A DNA stretch of 64,000 nt, taken from contig CAZLXB010000010.1 of assembly GCA_964563545.1 (NCBI GenBank), forward strand, positions 9,634-73,633, in the 5' to 3' direction. Below, piece by piece: positions 32,533 to 39,792 of this stretch (the first letter of the stretch is position 1; each line of letters begins with the position of its first letter). Below the pieces are notes generated by a model. That model saw only the letters and a list, made by a program, of their open reading frames with translations, did no database searches and was not told the DNA's origin. The position numbers and the translations under genes were made by a program. This DNA is from Casp-actino8 sp964563545. GTDB taxonomy: Bacteria > Actinomycetota > Acidimicrobiia > Acidimicrobiales > Ilumatobacteraceae.

Positions 32533-32565
32533 GTTGATGACCCCGGACCGCAATCGGCTCACCGA

Positions 32566-33402
32566 TCAGCGCTGGCAGACCGGACACCAACTCGTCGTGC
32601 GTCCGGCAACGGCCCGGCTCGTGATCCGACCCCGCCCGCACGTGATGCACCTCTCACCCGAGCGCCCGTAGACGCGATGGTGATCCTGAAACGATCCACC
32701 CTCCCCCATGAGGTCGACGTATTGCGCGTCCGACAGGGTCGATCCACCGGCCTCGATCGCCTCGGTCAATACGGAGTGGATCGCCTCGTGGAGTCGGGCC
32801 GAACGTCGATGCGAGATTCGGTCGGCCGGACACAGCGGACCGATGCCGCTGCGGTGGAGGATCTCGTCGCCGTAGATGTTCCCGATGCCGGCGATCACGT
32901 GCTGATCGAGAAGCAAGGCCTTGACGGCCCGCCGCGTCGAACGCAAGGCCCGACGTAAGTCGCCAAGGGTCAGTTGGCCGGCGATCGGATCGACGCCGAG
33001 TGCTTCGACATCGGGCACGACCGACGGATGGGTCGTCGGGTCGTACACCACGACCTCGCCGAACGTTCGCGGGTCGACGAAGCGCAGTTCGTCACCACCT
33101 TCGAGCAAGAGTGCCACGTGCGTGTGGAGCGGGCGCTCGGTCCCAGCCCGATCGATGAGGAGTTGTCCGCTCATGCGCAGATGAACCATCAGTACGTCGC
33201 CGGTGTCGAGCGGACACAAGAGGTACTTGCCCCGCCGCTCGGCGCGCTCGGGTGTCGCCCCCTGCAATCGAGTCCGGACCTCCTCCGCGCTCGTGCGCCG
33301 CACCGAACGCTCACGTCCGATCCAGACTTCTTCGATGCGACGGCCGACGAATCGCTGGGCGAGTCCCCGCCGCACCGTTTCGACTTCGGGAAGTTCAGGC
33401 AC
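32566..33402 (-). CDS. mutM: Formamidopyrimidine-DNA glycosylase (Fpg/MutM)
   Basis: A 278-aa bifunctional glycosylase/AP lyase removing 8-oxoguanine. The catalytic N-terminus PELPEVETVRRGL is intact (Pro after Met removal and Glu). The H2TH region has IAGIGNIYGDEIL. The C-terminal zinc finger is CITCGRG...CPVCQR. The start overlaps the rnc stop by 8 nt, so it is coupled to RNase III, a usual actinobacterial pairing. Confidence 0.97.
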   Translation of the reverse strand: MPELPEVETVRRGLAQRFVGRRIEEVWIGRERSVRRTSAEEVRTRLQGATPERAERRGKYLLCPLDTGDVLMVHLRMSGQLLIDRAGTERPLHTHVALLLEGGDELRFVDPRTFGEVVVYDPTTHPSVVPDVEALGVDPIAGQLTLGDLRRALRSTRRAVKALLLDQHVIAGIGNIYGDEILHRSGIGPLCPADRISHRRSARLHEAIHSVLTEAIEAGGSTLSDAQYVDLMGEGGSFQDHHRVYGRSGERCITCGRGRITSRAVAGRTTSWCPVCQR

Positions 33403-34111
33403 GTTCGATGTCGACGCCGCGCTCGACGAGCACTCTCAACGCCGCCGCCGAAGCCTCCTGCAGTGCGGCCTTCTTCGAACGCCCACTCCCCTCGCCGAGC
33501 CGTTCACCGTTCACGATGACCGCGGCACGAAAGGTGGGTTCGTGCGCCGCGCCCGAACCGTGGGCTTCCACCAGTGGAGGTCGACCGAACTCGCGCGAAC
33601 AGACGCGAATGAGCAGGCTTCGGGCGTCGAGCTCACCGAGTCGGCGGGCCGCCTCCCGCATCGGCTTGGTCACGAGTTTGCGGACGAAAGAACGCGCACG
33701 CGGCACTCCGGCATCGAGATACACGGCACCGATGACCGCTTCGAGCGCGTCGGCGAGGATGGAGGTCTTGCTCGAACCTCCGGCGCCGCGTTCGCCGGCA
33801 CCGAGAAGGATCCAGCGCCCCAAGCCGATCCGATCGGCCATCGCCGCCAATGCCTCGGCACTCACCAACGCCTTGCGGAGATCGGTGAGTCGCCCTTCGT
33901 CGAAATCTGGGTGTTTCGAGATCACGAGATCGGCGACCACCCAACCGAGCACCGCGTCACCGAGGAACTCGAGTCGCTCGTTCGAGGGCGCTCCGCCGTT
34001 CTCGGCACACCACGAACGATGGGCCATGGCCCGATCGAGCAAATCGGGATCGGCGAAGGTCCAACCGGTCAGCGCCGACCACCATTGGTGGACGTCGGCG
34101 AATTCGGTCAT
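33395..34111 (-). CDS. rnc: Ribonuclease III
   Basis: A 238-aa double-strand-specific endoribonuclease processing rRNA precursors. The catalytic signature is NERLEFLGDAVLG, with the second acidic cluster at DALEAVIGAVYLD. The C-terminal dsRNA-binding domain ends GSGRSKKAALQEASAAAL. ATG 34111 is chosen over the longer frame because it falls just after the acpP stop (16-nt gap) and fits the family N-terminus. Confidence 0.96.
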   Translation of the reverse strand: MTEFADVHQWWSALTGWTFADPDLLDRAMAHRSWCAENGGAPSNERLEFLGDAVLGWVVADLVISKHPDFDEGRLTDLRKALVSAEALAAMADRIGLGRWILLGAGERGAGGSSKTSILADALEAVIGAVYLDAGVPRARSFVRKLVTKPMREAARRLGELDARSLLIRVCSREFGRPPLVEAHGSGAAHEPTFRAAVIVNGERLGEGSGRSKKAALQEASAAALRVLVERGVDIERA

Positions 34112-34127
34112 GACCCCGACCGGTGGA

Positions 34128-34427
34128 TCAGCGGGCTTGGAGTTGGGAGTGGACGAAATCGACCGCGTCACGCACGGTCTTGAGGTCGGCGAGATCTTCG
34201 TCCTCGATCCGGAATCCGACGGTACGTTCGCTCAATTCCTCCTCGAGCGCCTCGACGAGTTCGACGAGGGCCAAGGAGTCGGCGCCGAGATCGTCCTTGA
34301 ACGACTTGCCCTCGGTGATCGCCTCCGGGTCGAGTTCGAGGATGTCGACCAACAGGTCGCGCACGATCGTGAAGATCTGATCCCGGTCGAGTGGATCCGG
34401 GACGACGTGGGTTTCAGCGGGCACCAT
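34128..34427 (-). CDS. acpP: Acyl carrier protein
   Basis: A 99-aa acidic carrier of fatty acyl chains on 4'-phosphopantetheine attached to Ser51 in GADSLALVEL. The N-terminus is about 15 residues longer than in E. coli. GGAGGA touches ATG 34427 directly, so the second codon, GTG 34424, may be the real start. It lies between plsX and rnc and has its own -10 box at the plsX stop codon. Confidence 0.93.
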   Translation of the reverse strand: MVPAETHVVPDPLDRDQIFTIVRDLLVDILELDPEAITEGKSFKDDLGADSLALVELVEALEEELSERTVGFRIEDEDLADLKTVRDAVDFVHSQLQAR

Positions 34428-34477
34428 TCCTCCGATGGGTCGGACCGACTGCGGGTCGGCTGCGACGATCGCTCCGA

Positions 34478-34483
34478 AATCTA
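34478..34483 (-). promoter_or_regulatory. Internal -10 element for acpP
   Basis: TAGATT on the minus strand overlaps the plsX stop codon and would give acpP a leader of about 45 nt. This would let acpP be made in excess over plsX. Confidence 0.4.
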
Positions 34484-35479
34484 CTCCGGTGACGAGCCTG
34501 CGTCGGGCAACGGCTGGGCGGCGATGGCGGCGCGGATCTCGTCCACCATGCCGTGCTCGACCATGTCGGCCGCGACCTTGATCGCGTTCACGATCGCCCG
34601 CGCCGACGACGACCCGTGCGAGATGATGCAGACACCGTCGACACCGAGCAGAACGGCCCCGCCGGTGGAATCGGGATCGACGGCGTCGTAGAGCGGAAGC
34701 AACGCCGGCAGGAGCACATCGGCGTGCGGCTTGTATTCGGGCTTGGACGCGAACGCGGCGAGAAGCGCGCGCACGAGGGTGCGCATACCGCCCTCGAGGG
34801 TCTTCAAGACGACGTTGCCGGTGAATCCGTCGGTCACCACGACGTCGACATCGTCGGTCATCACGTCACGACCTTCGACGTTGCCGATGAAGTTGATTCC
34901 GCCGGCCTTCGAGAGGAGTTCGTAGGCCTCTTTGCGGAGAGTGTCACCCTTGCCCGGCTCCTCGCCGATCGAGAGCAGACCGACCCGTGGTGACGACACT
35001 CCGAAGCGATGCTTCGCGTACACCGAACCCATTTGCGCGAACTGCACGAGCCACTCGGCCTGCACTTCGGCATTGGCACCGGCATCGATCAGAACGGTCG
35101 GCGAGCCACCGGGAACCGGGATCGGTGTGGCGATGGCGGGTCGGCTGACGCCCTTGATGCGACCCATGCGGAGCAGAGCCGACGCCATGGTCGCCCCGGT
35201 GTTACCGGCCGACACCATGGCCGATGCCCGTCCGTCGCGAACAGCCTCGGCCGCCCGAACGAGCGTCGAGTCCTTCTTGGTCCGCACCGACTTGGCCGGA
35301 TCGTCGTCCATGGCGATCACTTCGGAAGCCACGAACAATGGCAGATCGCCCCGGCCTTCGAGATTCTCCGGGCCGACCAATGCGACGGGGTAACCGAGAC
35401 GCGACGCTTCGAGCGCACCGGTCAGGATTTCGTCGGGGGCGCGATCGCCGCCCATGGCGTCGACCGCGATGGGCAACAT
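34481..35479 (-). CDS. plsX: Phosphate acyltransferase PlsX
   Basis: A 332-aa enzyme making acyl-phosphate from acyl-ACP, the first step of phospholipid synthesis by the PlsX/PlsY route. It has IAVDAMGGDRAPDEI, VSAGNTGATMASAL, LIDAGANAEVQAEWLVQFA and VVTDGFTGNVVLKTLEG. ATG 35479 (or GTG 35482) lies 19 nt after rpmF. No fabH gene follows; acpP does. Confidence 0.96.
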   Translation of the reverse strand: MLPIAVDAMGGDRAPDEILTGALEASRLGYPVALVGPENLEGRGDLPLFVASEVIAMDDDPAKSVRTKKDSTLVRAAEAVRDGRASAMVSAGNTGATMASALLRMGRIKGVSRPAIATPIPVPGGSPTVLIDAGANAEVQAEWLVQFAQMGSVYAKHRFGVSSPRVGLLSIGEEPGKGDTLRKEAYELLSKAGGINFIGNVEGRDVMTDDVDVVVTDGFTGNVVLKTLEGGMRTLVRALLAAFASKPEYKPHADVLLPALLPLYDAVDPDSTGGAVLLGVDGVCIISHGSSSARAIVNAIKVAADMVEHGMVDEIRAAIAAQPLPDAGSSPE

Positions 35480-35498
35480 CACGCCGAAGGATCGGTGA

Positions 35499-35681
35499 TC
35501 AGGCGTCGACTTCGACGACCACGCGGTTCTTATACCAACCGCAGGCACCGCACACCGTGTGCGGGATCTTGGCCGCGCCACAACGCGGGCACAGGCTGCG
35601 CGAGGGCGAGCCGAGCTTCCACGCGCCAGCTCGGTGGCTGCGGGTCTTCGACTTGGACTTCTTCTTCTTGGGAACGGCCAC
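35499..35681 (-). CDS. rpmF: 50S ribosomal protein L32, zinc-binding form
   Basis: A 60-aa protein beginning with GTG 35681: MAVPKKKKSKSKTRSHRAG, then the zinc ribbon CPRCGAAKIPHTVCGACG. Both Cys pairs are kept, so this is the zinc (C+) paralogue. GAGGAG lies 5 nt before the start. First gene of rpmF-plsX-acpP-rnc-mutM. Confidence 0.97.
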   Translation of the reverse strand: MAVPKKKKSKSKTRSHRAGAWKLGSPSRSLCPRCGAAKIPHTVCGACGWYKNRVVVEVDA

Positions 35682-35707
35682 GGCACTCTCCTCGTAACAG
35701 CCCCCAA

Positions 35708-35713
35708 AGGCTA
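35708..35713 (-). promoter_or_regulatory. -10 element of the rpmF operon
   Basis: TAGCCT on the minus strand. The leader would be about 20 nt and contain the GAGGAG site. A GC-only hairpin CCCCC-GACC-GGGGG (35736-35749) just upstream may end transcription from DUF177. Confidence 0.45.
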
Positions 35714-35762
35714 GCGGTGGTCCCCGCCAAGCCCACCCCCGACCGGGGGCGGACACCCGGAC

Positions 35763-36275
35763 TCACTCGGGCAACTGGTCGCGTAGGGCGTCGAGGGCGG
35801 CCCACCGGGGGTCGATCGTCTCCACCACGCACGAGCACGAGGCCGTATTGAGATCGATTCCGCACGTGGGGCACAGACCCCGGCAATCCGGACGGCACAC
35901 GGGCGCATCGGGCAGATCGAGCAGGATCGATTCCCGCACCATGGGCTTCAGATCGATCTGGTCGTTCTCGATCGGAAAGGCATCGGGATCGGTGAGGGTC
36001 TGCTGATAGAGCTCACGCAGCGGGACCTCGAGTCGACCGACCACCGGAGCCAGACATCGCCGACACTCGCCGTGGAACTCGACATGCACGTCACCTTCGA
36101 CGACCACTCCGTCGGAGAGGCTCGAACACACGAGTTCGATCTCGACGGGCGAATCGGGCACGAGACGCGGGTCGTCGAGTCCGACCACGGCGGCTTCGAC
36201 CGCCAGGGAAATCGGCTTCTCCGTACCGGGACGCCGGAGCAGCTCGAGAGCGTTGACGAGCAGCGGGTTCTTCAC
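35763..36275 (-). CDS. DUF177 / YceD family protein
   Basis: A 170-aa protein of the family encoded next to rpmF in most bacteria and linked to 23S rRNA accumulation in plants and E. coli. Conserved Cys pairs are CRRCLAP, CRPDCRGLCPTCG and the terminal CSC. GTG 36275 has GAAGGT upstream. It lies 82 nt before rpmF. Confidence 0.88.
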   Translation of the reverse strand: MKNPLLVNALELLRRPGTEKPISLAVEAAVVGLDDPRLVPDSPVEIELVCSSLSDGVVVEGDVHVEFHGECRRCLAPVVGRLEVPLRELYQQTLTDPDAFPIENDQIDLKPMVRESILLDLPDAPVCRPDCRGLCPTCGIDLNTASCSCVVETIDPRWAALDALRDQLPE

Positions 36276-36293
36276 GAGACCTTCACCGGCTCG

Positions 36294-36920
36294 TCAACGA
36301 TTGGAGGTGTTGTCCTGATCGAAGAACGCGTTAGACGTGTCGTCGGGATTCTCGTCGTAGCCGGCATCGGCATACATGTCGGGCAGGTTCTCCTCGGCCG
36401 CCCGATGGGCACCGATCGCCAGACGGCGGCGACCGGTGGCGACGGTCTTGGACAACTTGTCGAGGAGGATCTCGAACGAGGCCAGACGCTGATCGAGGAA
36501 GTCTTCGGTCTCGTACTTGAGTCGACGGGCGTCGTCCTCGGCGGCCTCGATGATCTGACGAGCGCGTTGCTCGGCGGCCCGAACGACTTCGGCCCGCTGC
36601 ACGAATCGCTCGGCCTGAACCTTGGCGGCATCGATGATCTCGTCGGCTTCGCGCCGAGTGCGGGCGATGAACTCGTCGCGCTCTTTCATCATCATGCGCG
36701 CTTCGCGAAGTTCGGCGGGGAGTCGCTGGAGAGCGGTCTCGAGGAGGTCGAGCATTTCGTCGCGGTCGATCTTGGGCGACGCGGACAAGGGCATGTTGGG
36801 GGCGGTGGCGATGATGTCGACGGCCCGGCGCAGAAGTACGCCCGAGTCGCCGAGGTCGAGTTCGGCCGCCCGGTCGTACGAGCCGGTGTCGTCGTCGAAA
36901 TCGTCGAAATTGGTGTTCAT
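36294..36920 (-). CDS. DivIVA-like coiled-coil protein
   Basis: A 208-aa protein mostly of Ala/Glu/Arg-rich heptads (READEIIDAAKVQAERFVQR and following) with an acidic, Asn-rich tail. The gene beside coaD in actinobacteria commonly encodes such DivIVA/ATP-synthase-b-like proteins (compare mycobacterial Rv2927c). A pole or septum scaffold is likely (inference). AGGA precedes ATG 36920. Confidence 0.75.
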   Translation of the reverse strand: MNTNFDDFDDDTGSYDRAAELDLGDSGVLLRRAVDIIATAPNMPLSASPKIDRDEMLDLLETALQRLPAELREARMMMKERDEFIARTRREADEIIDAAKVQAERFVQRAEVVRAAEQRARQIIEAAEDDARRLKYETEDFLDQRLASFEILLDKLSKTVATGRRRLAIGAHRAAEENLPDMYADAGYDENPDDTSNAFFDQDNTSNR

Positions 36921-36942
36921 GGTGAATCCTGACCCGCCCGGC

Positions 36943-37443
36943 TCATGACCGGTTCCCCAAGATAGCCCTGATCCGATCGGCGATCGGGGCAGGAACCATG
37001 TGGTCCACCCGACCACCGTGTTGGGCGATCTCGCGGATGAAACGACTGCTGATGAACGAGTACTCCGGCCGACACGGCAGGTACACCGTTCGTACACCCG
37101 ATACCGAGTGATTGGTGTGGGCCATCTGTTGTTCGACTTCGAAATCCGCGGCTGTGCGTAGACCCTTCACGATGAACGATGCACCGACCTTGGCCGCCGC
37201 ATCGATGGCGAGACCGGGGTGCGCCTCGACCCTGACCGTCGGGAGGTGGGCGACACTGGCCTCGATCAGCTGCACACGGGTCGCGAGATCGATCGCGCCG
37301 CTCGGCTTGCCGGGATTGTGCATGGCGGCGATGACGACCGGACCGAAGAGTTCGACCGCCTGTTCGACGACGTCGAGATGCCCGAGGTGGAATGGATCGA
37401 AACTGCCCGGGTAGAGGGTGGTCAGTGCGCCGCTCGCCGCCAT
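36943..37443 (-). CDS. coaD: Phosphopantetheine adenylyltransferase
   Basis: A 166-aa nucleotidyltransferase adding AMP to 4'-phosphopantetheine in coenzyme A synthesis. The HxGH motif is in YPGSFDPFHLGHLDVV, and the second signature in EYSFISSRFIREIA. ATG 37443 is supported by TACCGT 7 nt upstream; GTG 37452 would overlap that box. Confidence 0.97.
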   Translation of the reverse strand: MAASGALTTLYPGSFDPFHLGHLDVVEQAVELFGPVVIAAMHNPGKPSGAIDLATRVQLIEASVAHLPTVRVEAHPGLAIDAAAKVGASFIVKGLRTAADFEVEQQMAHTNHSVSGVRTVYLPCRPEYSFISSRFIREIAQHGGRVDHMVPAPIADRIRAILGNRS

Positions 37444-37450
37444 GGCGAAC

Positions 37451-37456
37451 ACGGTA
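37451..37456 (-). promoter_or_regulatory. -10 element of coaD
   Basis: TACCGT on the minus strand, 7 nt before ATG 37443, in the 18-nt gap after rsmD. Confidence 0.5.
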
Positions 37457-37461
37457 CCGGT

Positions 37462-38001
37462 TCAGTCGGCGGTCGAACGCCGCAGAAAGGTCACCCAGGC
37501 CCGTCCGTATCGCTTCGACCGGACGACCTCCCACTCGTCAGAAGGCGCTAGTTCCCGTCCGCTTTCGGCCACGACGAGCGCATCAGAGGCGAGACAGGGC
37601 GCGATCAAGCTGAGCAGGCGACCCCAATCGTCGAAGTCGTACGGGGGATCGGCGAGCACGAGGTCGAATCGTCGCAACCCGGCGAGGAGCGTCGAAACGT
37701 CTCCGGCCACGACTTTGGAACGATCCGCGATGCCCAGATGAGAGATGTTCGAACGGATCGCATCGAGGGCCCGTCGATCGCGTTCCACGAAGGTGCACGA
37801 GGCAGCTCCACGCGACAACGCCTCGATACCGAGGGCGCCGCTGCCGGCGTAGAGATCGAGTACCTGGGCGCCGTCGATCGCACCGAGGCTGTTCAGTGCG
37901 TTGAAGAGCGCTTCCCGCGCGCGGTCGGTGGTCGGACGGGTTGCATCGCCTTCGGGCGCCTCGATGGCTCGCCCACGAAGACTCCCGGCCACCACGCGCA
38001 C
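37462..38001 (-). CDS. rsmD: 16S rRNA (guanine966-N2)-methyltransferase RsmD
   Basis: A 179-aa SAM-dependent methyltransferase acting on G966 of 16S rRNA. RVVAGSLRGR at the N-terminus, RPTTDRAREALFN, VLDLYAGSGALGIEAL (SAM loop) and the catalytic LADPPYDF are present. GTG 38001 has TAGCAT 6 nt upstream. The rsmD-coaD order is widely conserved. Confidence 0.95.
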   Translation of the reverse strand: MRVVAGSLRGRAIEAPEGDATRPTTDRAREALFNALNSLGAIDGAQVLDLYAGSGALGIEALSRGAASCTFVERDRRALDAIRSNISHLGIADRSKVVAGDVSTLLAGLRRFDLVLADPPYDFDDWGRLLSLIAPCLASDALVVAESGRELAPSDEWEVVRSKRYGRAWVTFLRRSTAD

Positions 38002-38007
38002 ATCGCC

Positions 38008-38034
38008 ATGCTACGAGTCACCTCGGGGCAGACT
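38008..38034. promoter_or_regulatory. Divergent -10 elements for rsmD and the small zinc-ribbon gene
   Basis: Minus-strand TAGCAT (38008-38013) is 6 nt before rsmD GTG 38001. Plus-strand CAGACT (38029-38034) is 6 nt before GTG 38041; it lacks the first T of the consensus. Confidence 0.45.
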
Positions 38035-38040
38035 GGCCAT

Positions 38041-38202
38041 GTGGAACCCGAAGCCGAGATCGTCTGCGTCGATTGCGGCGGTCGGTGCTTTCTCATCACG
38101 CATCCCCGGGAAGACGGGACGTGGCTACCGGGCGATGTCGTCGCCTATCGCTGTCGCGATTGTCTCGATCGCTGGGATCTGGTGCTACCCGACGAGGAGT
38201 GA
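38041..38202 (+). CDS. 53-residue zinc-ribbon protein
   Basis: Two Cys pairs, VCVDCGG and YRCRDCLDRW, separated by about 25 residues suggest a single zinc ribbon (about residues 9-44). GTG 38041 is supported by a -10-like box 6 nt before; ATG 38008 would give 64 residues but lies on the rsmD promoter. No homologue is recognised. It is too small for an enzyme and could bind nucleic acid or protein. Confidence 0.55.
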   Translation: MEPEAEIVCVDCGGRCFLITHPREDGTWLPGDVVAYRCRDCLDRWDLVLPDEE

Positions 38203-38229
38203 AAGGCAACCGGCACCGGTTGTCGACGG

Positions 38230-39756
38230 TCAATCGACCCGACGCGCCACCACCACGTCGTCCTCGTCGAACACGATGGTGAATCCACCTCCGGGTGCCA
38301 GCAACGAATCGAGGATCGACTTCTCACCGTCACCCACCTGTCGCCGGTCGATGGCGATCCACTCGATCGTCGCTGGTGACGGCAGTCGATAGCGATCGTC
38401 CTCGCCCCAATACGCCGGGACCCATGGATTGGGCCAGTCGTAGATCTGTTCGCGATGCGTGAGGTGTGGCAGAAGCGAGTACGTGGCCGTGACCGACACG
38501 TCGTCGGGAACGAGATCGACGGCGCGCTGCAGAACATCGACCCGATCGTTCGGCGACGACCACACCCGGTGGTTGTCGCTCCACGGAGAGTTCGACCACG
38601 CGATGTTGGAGACGAACGACGACAGTGCGATGATCACGATCAGGGCGATCCGCAATCGGCGGTGACGCCAGAGATTGCGCGCGCCGTCGATCATCGCGAC
38701 CGTGAGCGGCGCGATCATCACCGACGTGTACTGCCATCTGATCTGACGTGCGTACGGACTGAGTCCGATCACGCTCGCGAGCATCTGCGGGGCGGCCACC
38801 AGAAGTTGCAGGGGCGCGAAGAGAGGCGTGAGACCGAAGGGCAGCAACAGATCACGGTAGAAGCGGATGCGATCCGGTTGGGTCGCATCGGACACGACTC
38901 GATTGGGATGACGGATGATCTCTCCGACCACAGCCATGGTCGTGTCTCCGTAGTTGCCGTAGTAGGCCCGCACGTAGAACGGCTCGCGACCGCGGTTGAA
39001 GTGCGGAATCAAAAGACGGGTCGCGACGAGGTACCACACGATCCCGGCGAACACGGTCGCCACGGCCGCCACGCCACGCCGACGAGCCGTCTCATCGAGG
39101 ACCGAGAGTCCGCGCGCTTTCACGACGGCGAGCAGTGATCGCCGCTCGGAGATCGCCATGACCATTCCGAGCATGATCACGGCCAATGCCGTGTCTTCGC
39201 GCGTCGACAGCGCGACCAGGATGAAGAACGCGAACCAACGCCAACGATCCGTTCGCGCGCACCACCAGGCCATGAGCATCGGGGTGACGACGAGGGCTTC
39301 GGGGTGGAAGTTGGCCCAGACGATCCATTGGATCGGCGCGTACATCAAGAAGACGAAGGCGAAGAACGCACCGAGTGACGGCGACCGGAAGCGATCGCGG
39401 GCCAGCAAATACACCGGAGCCGCTCCGAGACCCATGACCGTGGCCTGGGCCACGTAGAGGAATGCCGGACCGGCACCCAGCCAATAGAAGGGGACGAACG
39501 CGAGGACGATCAGATTCAGGTGGTGACCCCAGAACTCGAGGCCGCGGACCGTCATGAAACTCTGACCACCGCGCGACACGAGCCAGAAAGCCTGGTCGTA
39601 GATGCCCATGTCGAACGACCACGTTCCGAAGTTGCGATGGTGACGCACGCCGAGCCACCCGAATAGACACGCGAAGGCGACGACGCCGACTCCGACGAGC
39701 CAAGCCGCCGGATGAACCGCGCGCGCCCTCTCGCGCAGACGATCGAACCCCACCAC
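38230..39756 (-). CDS. DUF2079 family multi-pass membrane protein
   Basis: A 508-aa protein with roughly ten hydrophobic helices. It carries GTWSFDMGIYDQAFW in the first extracellular loop and FHPEALVVTPMLMAWW, typical of DUF2079, a group resembling GT-C glycosyltransferases, though no activity is proven. The extracellular C-terminal domain ends in beta-rich sequence. GTG 39756 has TAACCT 7 nt upstream. The role is possibly envelope polysaccharide (inference). Confidence 0.82.
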   Translation of the reverse strand: MVGFDRLRERARAVHPAAWLVGVGVVAFACLFGWLGVRHHRNFGTWSFDMGIYDQAFWLVSRGGQSFMTVRGLEFWGHHLNLIVLAFVPFYWLGAGPAFLYVAQATVMGLGAAPVYLLARDRFRSPSLGAFFAFVFLMYAPIQWIVWANFHPEALVVTPMLMAWWCARTDRWRWFAFFILVALSTREDTALAVIMLGMVMAISERRSLLAVVKARGLSVLDETARRRGVAAVATVFAGIVWYLVATRLLIPHFNRGREPFYVRAYYGNYGDTTMAVVGEIIRHPNRVVSDATQPDRIRFYRDLLLPFGLTPLFAPLQLLVAAPQMLASVIGLSPYARQIRWQYTSVMIAPLTVAMIDGARNLWRHRRLRIALIVIIALSSFVSNIAWSNSPWSDNHRVWSSPNDRVDVLQRAVDLVPDDVSVTATYSLLPHLTHREQIYDWPNPWVPAYWGEDDRYRLPSPATIEWIAIDRRQVGDGEKSILDSLLAPGGGFTIVFDEDDVVVARRVD

Positions 39757-39763
39757 GTCGCGC

Positions 39764-39769
39764 AGGTTA
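39764..39769 (-). promoter_or_regulatory. -10 element of the DUF2079 gene
   Basis: TAACCT on the minus strand, 7 nt before GTG 39756. Confidence 0.45.
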
Positions 39770-39792
39770 GCGAGACGTCATCAGCTCTCGAG

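Noticed and set aside
29092..32958. Several long plus-strand frames opposite smc and mutM
   Set aside because: They mirror codon structure of the coding strand and show no domain; smc and mutM are unambiguous.
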